Assembly (NCBI RefSeq): GCF_005405885.1
Contig: NZ_BJFL01000017.1
Span: forward strand, 49,298-113,297
Reading direction: 5' to 3'
Source of the DNA: Gandjariella thermophila
GTDB taxonomy: Bacteria; Actinomycetota; Actinomycetes; Mycobacteriales; Pseudonocardiaceae
Length of the DNA stretch: 64,000 nucleotides
The position numbers and the translations under genes are program-made. This document shows positions 26,320 to 36,011 of the stretch, piece by piece. The notes beneath the pieces are model-generated. The model saw only the letters and a list, made by a program, of their open reading frames with translations. It was not told where the DNA came from and did not search any database. Positions within the stretch are counted from its first letter, which is position 1. Each line of letters opens with the position of its first letter.

Positions 26320-28214
26320 GCACCGGTCAGGAGGAACGCCCGGCCGCCGCCGCGGGCGGAACCTCGGCGGGCGGCGTCACCCGCCGGCATTTCCTGCGTG
26401 CGGCGACGACCGCCGGGGCGGCGGCGGTGTTCCCGCCGTCCGCACCGAGGGCGGCGCCGCCCGCCGGCAACGCCCTCGCGCTCCGCCGGCCCGCCGACCG
26501 GGTCGCCGCGCGGCACCGCGACCCGGACAGCGCCTTCTTCGCCACCGCGTTCACCGAGTACGCGGCGAGCTATGCCACCGAAAGCACCGGCGACCTGTGG
26601 CCGTCGTGCTGGGCCGACGACGACAACGTCTACGCCGCCAACGGCGACGGTCAGGGTTTCGGGACCGGGCCGATGTCCGACATCGTGGTGAACCGCATCA
26701 TGGGCACGCCGGAGGTGGGCATCACCGGTGAACGCCTGGCCGCCGGCGACCAGATCGCGAACGTGTACGCCGACCGCCGCTATTACAACCGGAAGCCCAC
26801 CGGAATGGTGGCCGTGGACGGGAACTGCGACGGCCGCGACGAGCTGTACCTCGCCGTCCAGGACCTTCGCCGCGCCCCGGCGAACGTGGCGTTCGACGAC
26901 GCGCCCAACGCCAGCATCTGCCGGTCCGACGACTACGGGCGGACGTGGCGGAAGACCCGCGAGCCGATGTTCACCGGCCACGTGTTCACCACGATCATGT
27001 TCCTGGACTTCGGCAGGAGCCAGCGGCACGCCAGGGTTCTCGGCGCGGACGGCGCGCGGTACGTCTACGCGTACGGGCTGGACCACAACTGGCGCTGCTC
27101 CTACAGCAACACCGTGCCGTCGCCCACCAGCCTGTACCTGGCCCGGGTGCCCAGGGCGGCCATCCAGTGCCGCCAGGCGTGGGAGTTCTTCGCCGGCACG
27201 GCACCGTCCGGCGAGCCGCGATGGAGCCCGCGCATCGACGACCGCGTCGCCGTTCTGCACGATCCCAGAAGGCTCTACCCGGACGTTTTCTGCCGTGGTG
27301 GGCGCGCCAACTTCACGGTGCTCTCCCAGGGAGGCGTTCTCTACAACGCGCCGCTGCGCCGGTACCTCTACACCTCGTGGACGGAGTACACGTTCGAGTT
27401 CTACGAGGCTCCGGCCCCGTGGGGACCGTGGCGGCTGTTCATGTCCAGGGACGCGGGAGCCTACCCGTGGTACGGCCCGGCCGCGGAGATCCAGGTGATA
27501 CCCAACCCGTTCGGCCACCCGATCCCGCGCCGCACCGGCCCGGCGCCGCAGGCCGCCCCGTGCCCCGGACCCAAGAACGGCGGCTACGCCTGCACCATCC
27601 CGTCCAAGTTCGTCAGCGCCGACGGCCGCGACATGTGGCTACAGTCCAACTGGTTCCTCGGTGTCGGCTGCGGCGCTCCGAACTACACGTTCTCGTTGCG
27701 TCGCCTGCACGTCGCCCCGCGCCAGCCCGGCTGCCCGCCGAACCCGCCCGACCCGGGCTGCAACCTCGCCCGCGGGTGCGGCACGACACCCATCGAGAAG
27801 TGCGCCCACTACGGCCACGGCGGCTACTACAACGACTGCGCCACGAACCTCGGCGAGGACAGCTTCGACTGCTCCCACAAGACCTTCGACTTCTGGGGCT
27901 ACACCTGGCCCCGCGAGTACCGCATGGACCGGGTCGTCTACACCACGGGCCACATGTTCCCGGACGGCGGATGGTTCGCCCACGGACCGATGGTGCAGGT
28001 CAGGCAGGGGACGCGCTGGGTGGACGTCGCCGACCTGACGATCAGCCCCGGCTATCCGCACGACCGGACCGCCGGCAGCTACCGGACCTACACGATGACC
28101 TTCGCCGAGGCCCGCGGCGACGGCATCCGCGTCTGCGGAGTCCCCGGCGGGTCGGCCACCTTCACCTCGATCGCCGAACTCGCCGTCTACTTCGACGGCC
28201 GGCCACCCCGGTAG
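26316..28214 (+). CDS. Tat-exported DUF4185-like (GH183-type) glycosidase with C-terminal discoidin-like domain
   Basis: The 632-residue protein starts with a twin-arginine signal, TRRHFLRAATTAGAAAVF. The central part (WPSCWADDDNVYAANGDGQG, ICRSDDYGRTW) resembles the five-bladed DUF4185 fold, a family reported to contain endo-D-arabinanases (GH183). From about residue 480 a Cys-rich segment leads into a discoidin/CBM-like beta domain ending ELAVYFDGRPPR. ATG 26316 overlaps the stop of the DUF2961 gene. A cytoplasmic exo-enzyme, a secreted endo-enzyme and a sugar porter form a plausible polysaccharide-scavenging set. The DUF4185 call is from pattern and context, not from alignment. Confidence 0.65.
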   Translation: MSTGQEERPAAAAGGTSAGGVTRRHFLRAATTAGAAAVFPPSAPRAAPPAGNALALRRPADRVAARHRDPDSAFFATAFTEYAASYATESTGDLWPSCWADDDNVYAANGDGQGFGTGPMSDIVVNRIMGTPEVGITGERLAAGDQIANVYADRRYYNRKPTGMVAVDGNCDGRDELYLAVQDLRRAPANVAFDDAPNASICRSDDYGRTWRKTREPMFTGHVFTTIMFLDFGRSQRHARVLGADGARYVYAYGLDHNWRCSYSNTVPSPTSLYLARVPRAAIQCRQAWEFFAGTAPSGEPRWSPRIDDRVAVLHDPRRLYPDVFCRGGRANFTVLSQGGVLYNAPLRRYLYTSWTEYTFEFYEAPAPWGPWRLFMSRDAGAYPWYGPAAEIQVIPNPFGHPIPRRTGPAPQAAPCPGPKNGGYACTIPSKFVSADGRDMWLQSNWFLGVGCGAPNYTFSLRRLHVAPRQPGCPPNPPDPGCNLARGCGTTPIEKCAHYGHGGYYNDCATNLGEDSFDCSHKTFDFWGYTWPREYRMDRVVYTTGHMFPDGGWFAHGPMVQVRQGTRWVDVADLTISPGYPHDRTAGSYRTYTMTFAEARGDGIRVCGVPGGSATFTSIAELAVYFDGRPPR

Positions 28215-28446
28215 CGCCACCGGACCCGGATCCGGGTCGAGTTCGCCGTCGCCCCGCCACGCCCGCTCCGGGCCGGGTAACCCGACCCGGACCTGTGGCC
28301 GCGCGGAGGCGACGCCCGCGGTGAACCGTACGGCCGTCCGGTGCGTTGATCTTCGTGCGGCCGTGCGAAGTGCCGCCCGAGTCGACCTGCTGGAGGTGGA
28401 AGCTAACCCGCCCACGAAAGCCCTTCCCGACCGGAGGTACCTCCCC

Positions 28447-29460
28447 GTGACCACCACCACCGACGTGGCCCCGGCCCGGGTGGCCCACCGCGCCCGGAAC
28501 GCTCGGCCGGTCCGCAGGCTCGATTCGGTGTTCGTACTCGCCATGGTCCTGCTCCTGGCGTTCCAGGTGCAGGGCCCGATCCGCCGGGCGCTGTCCGTCC
28601 CGGTGATGCAGAACTGGATGACCGTGTTCGTGGCGGTGGTCGTCCAGGCCCTGCCCTTCCTGGTCCTCGGCGTGCTGCTGTCGGCGCTGCTCGCGGTGTT
28701 CGTTCCCCCGTCGTTCTTCACCCGCGCGCTGCCGAGCAGGCCAGCCATGGCGGTGCCGGTCGCCGGGATGGCCGGGGCGGTGCTACCCGGCTGCGAGTGC
28801 GCCTCCGTGCCGGTGGCCGGTGCGCTGGTGCGCCGGGGCGTCACCCCCGCGGCCGCGCTGGCGTTCCTGCTGTCCGCCCCGGCGATCAACCCGGTCGTGC
28901 TGACCGCCACCGCCGTCGCCTTTCCGGGCAACCCGCGGATGGTGCTGGCACGGTTCGCGGCCAGCCTGCTGGTGGCCTGCACGATGGGCTGGCTGTGGCA
29001 GCGGCTGGGTCGAACCGAATGGCTGCGCCCACCGGCCCACCCGTCCTTCGACGGCCTCAGCAAACCGGCGGCGTTCTGGGGCTCAGTGCGGCACGACGTG
29101 ATGCACGCCGGCGGCTTCCTGGTCGGCGGCGCGATGGCCGCGGCAACCCTCAAGGCCGTGGTCCCGGCAAGCTGGCTGCACGCCGCGGCCGGCAACCCCG
29201 TGGTGTCGATCCTGGCCCTCGGGGTCCTCGCGGTGCTGCTGTCGATCTGTTCCGAAGCGGACGCGTTCGTGGCCGCGTCGCTGTCCCAGTTCTCCCTGAC
29301 CGCCCGGCTGGCCTTCCTCGTCGTCGGACCGATGATCGACCTGAAACTGTTCGGCATGCAGGCCGCCACGTTCGGCCGCGGCTTCGCGTTGCGGTTCGCG
29401 CCCGTCACCTTCGCCCTGGCCGTCGCCGCGTCGGCGCTCGCCGGGGTGGTGCTGCTGTGA
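28447..29460 (+). CDS. YraQ-family (UPF0718) permease
   Basis: This 337-residue membrane protein has about eight hydrophobic segments and the family motif GCECASVPVAGALVRRGV with paired Cys, then FLLSAPAINPVV. The GTG at 28447 follows CCGGAGG; an in-frame upstream extension to 28321 looks non-coding. Members are often encoded next to TIGR03943/YcgQ proteins, as here (next gene overlaps by 4 bases). A metal-related transport role has been suggested for the family but is not established by this sequence. Confidence 0.85.
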   Translation: MTTTTDVAPARVAHRARNARPVRRLDSVFVLAMVLLLAFQVQGPIRRALSVPVMQNWMTVFVAVVVQALPFLVLGVLLSALLAVFVPPSFFTRALPSRPAMAVPVAGMAGAVLPGCECASVPVAGALVRRGVTPAAALAFLLSAPAINPVVLTATAVAFPGNPRMVLARFAASLLVACTMGWLWQRLGRTEWLRPPAHPSFDGLSKPAAFWGSVRHDVMHAGGFLVGGAMAAATLKAVVPASWLHAAAGNPVVSILALGVLAVLLSICSEADAFVAASLSQFSLTARLAFLVVGPMIDLKLFGMQAATFGRGFALRFAPVTFALAVAASALAGVVLL

Positions 29461-30194
29461 GCCGGCAGGCGCAGGCCGTCCTGATGCTCCTCGTCGGCGG
29501 GGCGGTGTTGCGCGCCAGCCTCACCGACCTCTACCTGCGCTACGTCAAGGTGGGGCTGCGCCCGCTGCTGCTCACCGCCGGCATCATCCTGGTCATCGCC
29601 GCCGCCGCCACCGTCTGGTACGACTGGCGCCGGCCGCGCGCCACCCGGGACGGCCAGTCCGGGCGTGGGCAGCACGGCGGCCACGGCCACCGTGAACCAC
29701 GAGTCTCCTGGCTACTCCTGCTGCCGCTGTTCGCGCTCATCCTGGTCGCCCCACCGGCACTGGACTCCTACAGCGCCATGCGCGCCGGCACGGCCCTCCA
29801 GCGACCGTTCGGCTTCCCCACGCTGCCCGCCGGCGATCCGGTCCAGCTCAGCGTGCTCAACTACGCCGGCCGAGCGGTCTACGACCACGGACGCTCCCTG
29901 GGCGACCGTCCGGTCAAGGTCACCGGCTTCGTCGCGTTCGACAGCGGCGGCACGCCCTACCTGGTCCGGATGCTCCTCAACTGCTGCGCCGCCGACGCGC
30001 AACCCGTCAAGATCGGGCTCACCGGGCAGGTGCCTCCCGTACTGCAACCCGACACCTGGCTGGAAGTCGTCGGCACCTACACCACCGAACAGGCCAGGGA
30101 TCCCGTCAACAACGGCGCCATCCCGTTCATCGACGTCCGGCAGGCACGGCCGGTCCCCGCCCCGCCCGACCCGTACGAAACCTGGGGCAGTTGA
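29457..30194 (+). CDS. TIGR03943/YcgQ-type membrane protein
   Basis: The 245-residue partner of the YraQ-like permease has two N-terminal membrane helices, a His/Gly-rich loop (GRGQHGGHGHREPR) that could bind metal, a third helix, and an extracellular beta-rich domain. That domain holds the conserved LLNCCAADAQPVKI segment with a double Cys. GTG 29457 overlaps the preceding stop (GTGA). The two proteins probably form one complex in the cell membrane. Confidence 0.82.
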   Translation: MSRQAQAVLMLLVGGAVLRASLTDLYLRYVKVGLRPLLLTAGIILVIAAAATVWYDWRRPRATRDGQSGRGQHGGHGHREPRVSWLLLLPLFALILVAPPALDSYSAMRAGTALQRPFGFPTLPAGDPVQLSVLNYAGRAVYDHGRSLGDRPVKVTGFVAFDSGGTPYLVRMLLNCCAADAQPVKIGLTGQVPPVLQPDTWLEVVGTYTTEQARDPVNNGAIPFIDVRQARPVPAPPDPYETWGS

Positions 30195-30323
30195 CGCGCT
30201 CGGTTCCCCGCTGATGTCGAGGCAACACCCCATGAGCATTCTTGACCACGTTCCGAGAAACCACCCGGATTCATGGGATCGAGTGCTGCCCGTGCCGCCG
30301 TGGCGCTTGCTCCGGGTGGTTGT

Positions 30324-30671
30324 TCAACGCCGCCGCAGTGCCCGCACGATCAACTGCCCGACGACCGCGTAGATGATGGCGGCCAAGCCGTAGTTCAACA
30401 CCACGCCGATCTTGGCGTCGTCCGGAGTGAACACGTCCCCGAAGCCCAACACCAGCGCCTTGGCCACCTGGTGCACCAGTGAGACAAACCCGTTGTGCTT
30501 GTTGGCCCCGGCGACCACGAACACGACGTGCAGCACGAAAACCGTGGTGACCAGCCCGACCACGACGTTGATGACGCGGGCCAGGGTTTCACCACCCTGC
30601 TCGCGGCGGGATTCGCGGCCATAGCCGGGGTGGAGGCGGGGATCGGTGTCGTTGTAACCGCGGTAACTCAT
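30324..30671 (-). CDS. Small membrane protein of unknown function
   Basis: The 115-residue protein has a polar, Arg- and Tyr-rich N-terminus (MSYRGYNDTDPRLHPGYG), then two hydrophobic segments (VVGLVTTVFVLHVVFVVAG and VVLNYGLAAIIYAVVGQLIV). A short hydrophilic loop contains FGDVFTPDD. It is convergent with the TIGR03943 gene and divergent from MarP. I do not recognise the family. The start ATG 30671 is chosen because the conserved-looking part begins there; a longer frame exists. Confidence 0.65.
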   Translation of the reverse strand: MSYRGYNDTDPRLHPGYGRESRREQGGETLARVINVVVGLVTTVFVLHVVFVVAGANKHNGFVSLVHQVAKALVLGFGDVFTPDDAKIGVVLNYGLAAIIYAVVGQLIVRALRRR

Positions 30672-30958
30672 GCGCGGCATTGTGACAACCACCAGCCGCA
30701 TTGACCAGGACACCTGGTCAATCCATCGATCGCCTCGGCGGCCAGGCGGTGCCGGCGGGGACGATGCGCTCATTTGGCATGGAACGCGGACATCGTGTGG
30801 CTTGTTGACATCGCGCCACCCACCGCGTCCCCACGGGTCGGGCATTGACGTAATGTGACCACCAGTTCGAGACGTTCCCGATTGGCAGGACCTCGAAGAT
30901 CGCGGGAGCGCGCCGCCAGCGCTCCGATAAGAATTGGCAGCGGGTGCGGAGGTGACGG

Positions 30959-32143
30959 GTGAACTGGGTCGACCTGTTGGTGATCGCGCTCGCGCTGGCG
31001 GCGGGGGCCTCGGGCGCCCGGCAGGGCATGGTGACCGCGGTGCCGGCGTTCGCCGGGGTGCTGGGCGGCGCGGTTCTGGGCATCCGGCTCGCCCCGCTGG
31101 TCGTCAACCAGTTCTCCGGGCCGGCGGCCCGGGTGGCTGTCGCGGTGGGCGTGGTGGTCCTGCTGGTGGCGCTGGGCGAGACGCTGGGGATGTCGATCGG
31201 CGCGGCGATCAAGCGCGGCGTCAACCGAACTCCGCTGACCGGCGTGGACAACGCCCTCGGCGCGGTCGTCCACGGCCTCGTCGTGTTCGTGGTGGCCTGG
31301 TTGGTCGCCCTTCCGCTGACGTCGGTGGTGGGGCTGCCCGGTCTCGCCACGTCGATCAACGACTCGCGGGTGCTCGCCACGGTCAACTCGCTGATGCCGC
31401 GGCAGGTTCAGCAACTGCCGGCTGACCTGCGGCGGCTGCTCAACGATTCCGGCTTCCCGGCCGCGGTGGACCCGTTCGCCCGGACCCCGATCACCGACGT
31501 CGGCCCGCCGGACACCGCGTTGCGGAACAGCGCCGTGGTGAACCGGGTGCGGCCCAGCGTGCTCAAGGTGCGTGGCCGCGCGCCGTCCTGCTCGCGGGCC
31601 CTGGAAGGCAGCGGGTTCGTCGTCGCCCCGCAGCGGGTGATGACCAACGCGCACGTGGTCGCCGGCACCGACCGGACCGTGGTCGAAGCCGCCGGGGGCG
31701 AACTGCCGGCGCGGGTGGTGTACGACGACCCGGAGGTCGACGTGGCCGTGCTCGACGTACCGGGTCTGACCGCGCCGGTGCTGCCCTTCGCCGGCCAGCC
31801 GGCGGCCGGTGGGGCGAGCGGCGTGGTGCTGGGCTACCCGCTGGACGGCCCGTACACGGCGTCGCCGGCCAGGGTGCGGCAACGCATCCAGTTGCGCGGA
31901 CCGGACATCTACGACGCCAACACGGTCACCCGCGACGTCTACACCGTCCGTGCCACCGTGCGCAGCGGGAACTCCGGTGGCCCGTTGATCGACCCGCAGG
32001 GCAACGTGCTGGGTGTGGTGTTCGGCGCGGCGGTGGACGACCCGGAAACCGGGTTCGTGCTCACCGAGCAGCAGGTCGCCGCCGCCACGGCCGCCGCGCC
32101 GAACGCCAGCCAGGGCGTGTCCACCGGCGGCTGCGCAGGCTGA
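30959..32143 (+). CDS. marP: MarP-type membrane serine protease
   Basis: The 394-residue protein has four N-terminal helices of the CvpA type (residues 1-130) and a trypsin-like domain outside the membrane. The catalytic residues align with mycobacterial MarP: His232 in TNAHVV, Asp261 in DVAVLDV, and Ser339 in RSGNSGGPL. Cys211 and a C-terminal Cys could form the known activating disulfide. GTG 30959 has GCGGAGG upstream. In mycobacteria MarP maintains cytoplasmic pH in acid by processing a peptidoglycan hydrolase; that role is inferred. The neighbouring gene encodes a cell-wall polymerase fusion. Confidence 0.93.
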   Translation: MNWVDLLVIALALAAGASGARQGMVTAVPAFAGVLGGAVLGIRLAPLVVNQFSGPAARVAVAVGVVVLLVALGETLGMSIGAAIKRGVNRTPLTGVDNALGAVVHGLVVFVVAWLVALPLTSVVGLPGLATSINDSRVLATVNSLMPRQVQQLPADLRRLLNDSGFPAAVDPFARTPITDVGPPDTALRNSAVVNRVRPSVLKVRGRAPSCSRALEGSGFVVAPQRVMTNAHVVAGTDRTVVEAAGGELPARVVYDDPEVDVAVLDVPGLTAPVLPFAGQPAAGGASGVVLGYPLDGPYTASPARVRQRIQLRGPDIYDANTVTRDVYTVRATVRSGNSGGPLIDPQGNVLGVVFGAAVDDPETGFVLTEQQVAAATAAAPNASQGVSTGGCAG

Positions 32144-32184
32144 TCCGCGGCGTCGGGCTCGGGCCAGCCTGCCGCCTCCGCCCG

Positions 32185-35100
32185 CTACCCGCCGCCGTGC
32201 CGGTGCGGCGGCCGCGGTTTCGGTGGTTTGTCCTGCGGCGGCCCGGGCGGCGGCGGTGCCGGCGGTGGTGGCGGAGCGGGCGGGTAGAACTGGCCGATCG
32301 GCTGCGCCGGCGGGAAGGCGAGGACGGGTTGGGCCGCCAGGTAGGCGTCCATGAACCGTTGCCAGATGTGGCCGGGGAGGCTGGCGCCGTAGACCGGGTT
32401 GCCGCCCGCGTCGCGGACCGGCAGCACGGGGTGTTCCGCGTCGCCGGCGCTGATCGAGACGGCGGTGGAGATCTGCGGGGTGTAGCCGACCATCCAGGCC
32501 TTCTCGTTGTCGGGGCTGTCCCCGCGCCCGTACTGGTGGGTTCCGGTCTTCCCGGCGACGGGCCGGCCTCCGCCGAGGGCGATGTGCGAATGGTTCGCGA
32601 CGTCGAGCAGGGAGTCGGTCACGTTGGCGGCCAGGTTCGCGTTGCGGCGCGGGTCGCCCGGGTCGAACGCGGCCTGCGGCTGCGCACCGAAGGCGCGCAC
32701 CGTCCGCCCGTCGTGGTCGACGATCTTGGCGACGAACCGGGCCGGGTTGCGCATCCCGCCCGCGGCGAAGGTGGCGTAGGCGGCGGCCATGTCGATGGTG
32801 CGCACCGGGTACATGCCCAGGGCGATGCCGGCCTCGACGCTGCCGTCGGGGCTCCGCAGGGTGGGTGTGCCGTTGATCTCGCGGGGAATGCCCGCCTGGT
32901 AGGCGGCCTGGGCGACCCTGACCGGTCCGAACTGGACGGCCATGTTGACGAAGACGGTGTTGACCGACTTGGTCATCGCCTCGCGCACGCTGCAGTGTGG
33001 CGGGTCGTCGCACCGCACGCCCGGGTTGTTGGCGAACGTCGCGCCGGCGATCGTCTGCGGCGATGACCCGTCATAGAGTTCGCCGAGGCCGCGGTTCTGC
33101 TCGAGTCCGGCCAGCGCCACGAACGGTTTGAACGCCGAGCCCGGTTGCTGCGGTGCGGCGGCGTAGTCGAACCCGCCCGGACTCCCGCCGCCGCCGTAGT
33201 AGGCGCGGATGGCGCCGGTTCCGGGCTCGACGGCCACCAGGGCGGGGTGGAGGTTGCCGGGCTGGCCCTGCAGGACCTGGTTGACGGCGTCCTCGGCGGC
33301 CCGCTGCGCGCGCGGGTCCAGGGTGGTGACCACGGTGTAGCCATGCTGCTGCAGATCTCGCTCGGTGACGCCGTTCCGGGCGAGTTCGGCCAGGACCTGC
33401 CGGCGGATGTCGTACTGGGTGGCGGTCAGGTTCCCCTCGCGCGCGGCCGGGTCCTGGGTCGGTGGTGGCCGCATCGCGGCGCGTTCCGCCGCGGTGACGA
33501 AGTGGTAGCGCGCCATCTGGTCCGCGACGTAGGTCCAGCGGCGCAGTGCCTGCTCCGGGTTGACGCGCGGGTCGTTGTCGGTGGGTTGCTGCACCATGCC
33601 GGCCAGCACCGCCGCCTCGCTGGGATCGAGCTCGCCGGGCGGCTTGTGGAAGTACGCGTCGGCGGCGGCGACGATGCCGTAGGCGCCGCGCCCGTAGTAG
33701 GCGGTGTTGAGGTAGGCCTTGAGAATGTCGTCCTTGGACTGCTGCCGGTTCATCTTGAACGCCAGCACGATCTCCTTGAACTTGCGGGTGTAGGTGTGCT
33801 GGTCGTTGCCGGTGGACAGCTTGATGTACTGCTGGGTGAGCGTCGAACCTCCGCCGGAGCCGCCGGTGAGCTGGGCCCAGCCGGCACGGAGGATGCCGAC
33901 GATGTCGAATCCCGGGTTCTGGTAGAAGGTCGGGTCCTCGGCGGCGAGGGTGGCGTCCCGCATCGGCTTCGAGACCTCGCGGTCGACGTCGCGGACCATG
34001 GTGCGGTTCCCGGAGGTGGGCACGATGCGGGTAAGTTCCGAGTTGTCCGCGTAGGTGAGCACCACGGTCTGGGCGGTGCCGCGCGCGACACTTTCCGGGC
34101 TGGCCACGTCCCAGGCGACGTAGCCGATGACGAAGGCGATCAGCGGTGCCAGGATCACCGCGGCGGTGACCAGGTAGCACGTGCGGCGCACCCATCGCCA
34201 CACCGCCGCCCGCCGCGAGGCGTCCGCGCCGAGGGAGCGGCCGAGCCGGCGCCGGTCCAGCGGCTGGGTCGCCAGGCTGGACGGGTCCGCGGGCGGAGCG
34301 GAGGCGGAGGAGTCACCGCGCGGTTCCCCCGGCCCGCCGTCGGCGACGGGGTCGCCCTTCCCGACGAGCGCCGCGAAGGCGGTGTAGTTGGCGATGACGT
34401 CGGGGATCGGACCACCCGCGGCGGCGACGGCACGGACGGGGTCGGGTTCGACGTGGTGGGCCACCTCGCCGTAGCGCAGCCGCACGGCCAGGTCCGTGGC
34501 ACGTTCCCCACTGGCCACGACGTGCCGCCCGCGGAGCCGTTCGAACGGGATGTCCCACAGCCAGGAGGTGTCCAGGCCGTCGGCCTCGCGGGCGTTGATG
34601 GCCAGCACCAGCGGCCGTTCGTGACCGGCAACGACGGTGAGCGTCTCCTGCCAGCCGGCGGGGTTCTTCGCCAGCAGCAGCCGCGCGGGCCGGCCGCCGA
34701 ACGCGATCGTACGGTAGCGGCCGCGGATGTCGGCCAGTTCACCCACGGCTGCGGCGGCCGTGGCGGCGGGACAACCCAGGGTGGTGGCCGCGGCGATGGC
34801 CATGGCGGCGTTGCCGCGGTTGGCCGCCCCGGGCAGGCGCAACCGCAGTGGGAGCCGGGTGCCCTCCGGTGTGGTGATGGACGCCGGGTCGCCGTCCGGA
34901 TCGACGACCGTCCAGGTGGGAGTCGGTCGAGCCAGGCCGCACTCGCACCACCAGTGATCTTCCCGGACCGAGAGGGTCCGCGCGCAGCGGGGGCAGACCG
35001 TGGCGTCGGCCCGCCACACCGCTCCGGCGGCCACCCAGACCACCCGCTGCGCCGCGGCGGCGGCGAGCACGATGTTCGGGTCGTCGGCATTGGCCACGAC

Positions 35101-35619
35101 CACCGCCCGCGGATGATCGGCCACGGTGGCGGCGAGCCGGTGGACCACCCGGCGGATCTCCTCCGCGCGGTCGAGTTGGTCGCGGGAGAGGTTGAGCAGC
35201 ACCAGCACCGCGGGGGCGACCTGGTTGGCGACCTGCTGGAGGTGCAACTCGTCGACTTCCAGTACGGCGTGCTCGGCGCCGCGATCAGCGGCCAGCGCGG
35301 CGACGTGCCCGTCCGGCATATTCGCGCCGGTGTGGTTGCTCGCCACGCGGCCGTGGTGGGCGCGCAGCGCCGCGGTGATCATGTGGCTGGTGGTCGTCTT
35401 GCCGTTCGTGCCGGTTACCAGCGCGATCCGGCGGCCGCGGGACAGTTGGCGCAGCACTCCGGAGTCCAGCGCCAGCGCGACACGACCGCCGATCATGGCT
35501 CCGTCGCCCCGGCCGGTCCGGCGGGACAGCCAGGACGCCGCCTGCCCCAGCGCGATCGCCGCCGAAGCACGAACACTCAGGCGCTGATGGAACGACTCTC
35601 TGTCGGCCGCGGTGAGCAA
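32185..35619 (-). CDS. Fusion of MurT-like Mur ligase and bifunctional class A penicillin-binding protein
   Basis: A single 1144-residue frame. Residues 1-420 form a MurT-like Mur ligase: P-loop GTNGKTTT at 70-77, a Cys4 zinc ribbon (Cys209, 212, 225, 227), and a DUF1727 end (ADGLDTSWLWD, NYTAF). Residues 478-502 form one membrane helix. The rest is a class A PBP: glycosyltransferase Glu561 in AAEDPTF and GGSTLTQQ near 590, then transpeptidase SAFK (Ser828), SVN (885-887) and KTG (1024). The tail is Pro-rich. The only in-frame start is TTG 35619, with GAGGG upstream and a stop just before it. The topology is consistent, with the ligase inside and the polymerase outside. MurT normally works with the glutaminase GatD, which is not in this window. 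All motifs are intact, so this looks like a functional fusion. Confidence 0.85.
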   Translation of the reverse strand: MLTAADRESFHQRLSVRASAAIALGQAASWLSRRTGRGDGAMIGGRVALALDSGVLRQLSRGRRIALVTGTNGKTTTSHMITAALRAHHGRVASNHTGANMPDGHVAALAADRGAEHAVLEVDELHLQQVANQVAPAVLVLLNLSRDQLDRAEEIRRVVHRLAATVADHPRAVVVANADDPNIVLAAAAAQRVVWVAAGAVWRADATVCPRCARTLSVREDHWWCECGLARPTPTWTVVDPDGDPASITTPEGTRLPLRLRLPGAANRGNAAMAIAAATTLGCPAATAAAAVGELADIRGRYRTIAFGGRPARLLLAKNPAGWQETLTVVAGHERPLVLAINAREADGLDTSWLWDIPFERLRGRHVVASGERATDLAVRLRYGEVAHHVEPDPVRAVAAAGGPIPDVIANYTAFAALVGKGDPVADGGPGEPRGDSSASAPPADPSSLATQPLDRRRLGRSLGADASRRAAVWRWVRRTCYLVTAAVILAPLIAFVIGYVAWDVASPESVARGTAQTVVLTYADNSELTRIVPTSGNRTMVRDVDREVSKPMRDATLAAEDPTFYQNPGFDIVGILRAGWAQLTGGSGGGSTLTQQYIKLSTGNDQHTYTRKFKEIVLAFKMNRQQSKDDILKAYLNTAYYGRGAYGIVAAADAYFHKPPGELDPSEAAVLAGMVQQPTDNDPRVNPEQALRRWTYVADQMARYHFVTAAERAAMRPPPTQDPAAREGNLTATQYDIRRQVLAELARNGVTERDLQQHGYTVVTTLDPRAQRAAEDAVNQVLQGQPGNLHPALVAVEPGTGAIRAYYGGGGSPGGFDYAAAPQQPGSAFKPFVALAGLEQNRGLGELYDGSSPQTIAGATFANNPGVRCDDPPHCSVREAMTKSVNTVFVNMAVQFGPVRVAQAAYQAGIPREINGTPTLRSPDGSVEAGIALGMYPVRTIDMAAAYATFAAGGMRNPARFVAKIVDHDGRTVRAFGAQPQAAFDPGDPRRNANLAANVTDSLLDVANHSHIALGGGRPVAGKTGTHQYGRGDSPDNEKAWMVGYTPQISTAVSISAGDAEHPVLPVRDAGGNPVYGASLPGHIWQRFMDAYLAAQPVLAFPPAQPIGQFYPPAPPPPPAPPPPGPPQDKPPKPRPPHRHGGG

Positions 35620-36011
35620 TCCAGTCCCTCGTCATCGGCAGCAGGTGGCGGGTGGCCGGTCGGCCCGGCGGGCATTCTCCCCCAACCGGCTGGCCGGGCG
35701 ACCCGGTGATTCCCCACACTGTCGAACGGGTACTCGGCCGGTCGCTCCTGGTAAGGCGCCCGCGGAGCCGGCACCCGTGTGTCGCAACACCGTCCTCATG
35801 AGAAAGACCCTCGGTGTGCGTGCGCATCAGATCCGGGGGCAGAACCGAGAAGGATCCGCGTCACCGGTTTCCACGGCATGGCCGGGCTTTGCACGGCGTC
35901 ACCTGATGCGGCAACATGCCATCGACCAAGCTGACCGAAGCAACGTAGGACGGGCAGTCGGGGGCCCGCCGGTTCCCGCCGCGTACGCGGGCGCTGTTCC
36001 AGCGTACCGGC
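35620..36011. other. Gap upstream of the MurT-PBP fusion
   Basis: About 390 bases with no convincing gene. It must contain the promoter of the fusion gene on the minus strand. Several GC-rich frames run through but have no recognisable protein similarity or ribosome sites. Confidence 0.5.

Noticed and set aside
32185..35619. MurT-PBP fusion as two genes joined by a sequencing error
   Set aside because: The frame shows no shift, the linker of about 55 residues has normal composition, and the membrane helix is positioned correctly for both halves. Only read data could exclude this completely.
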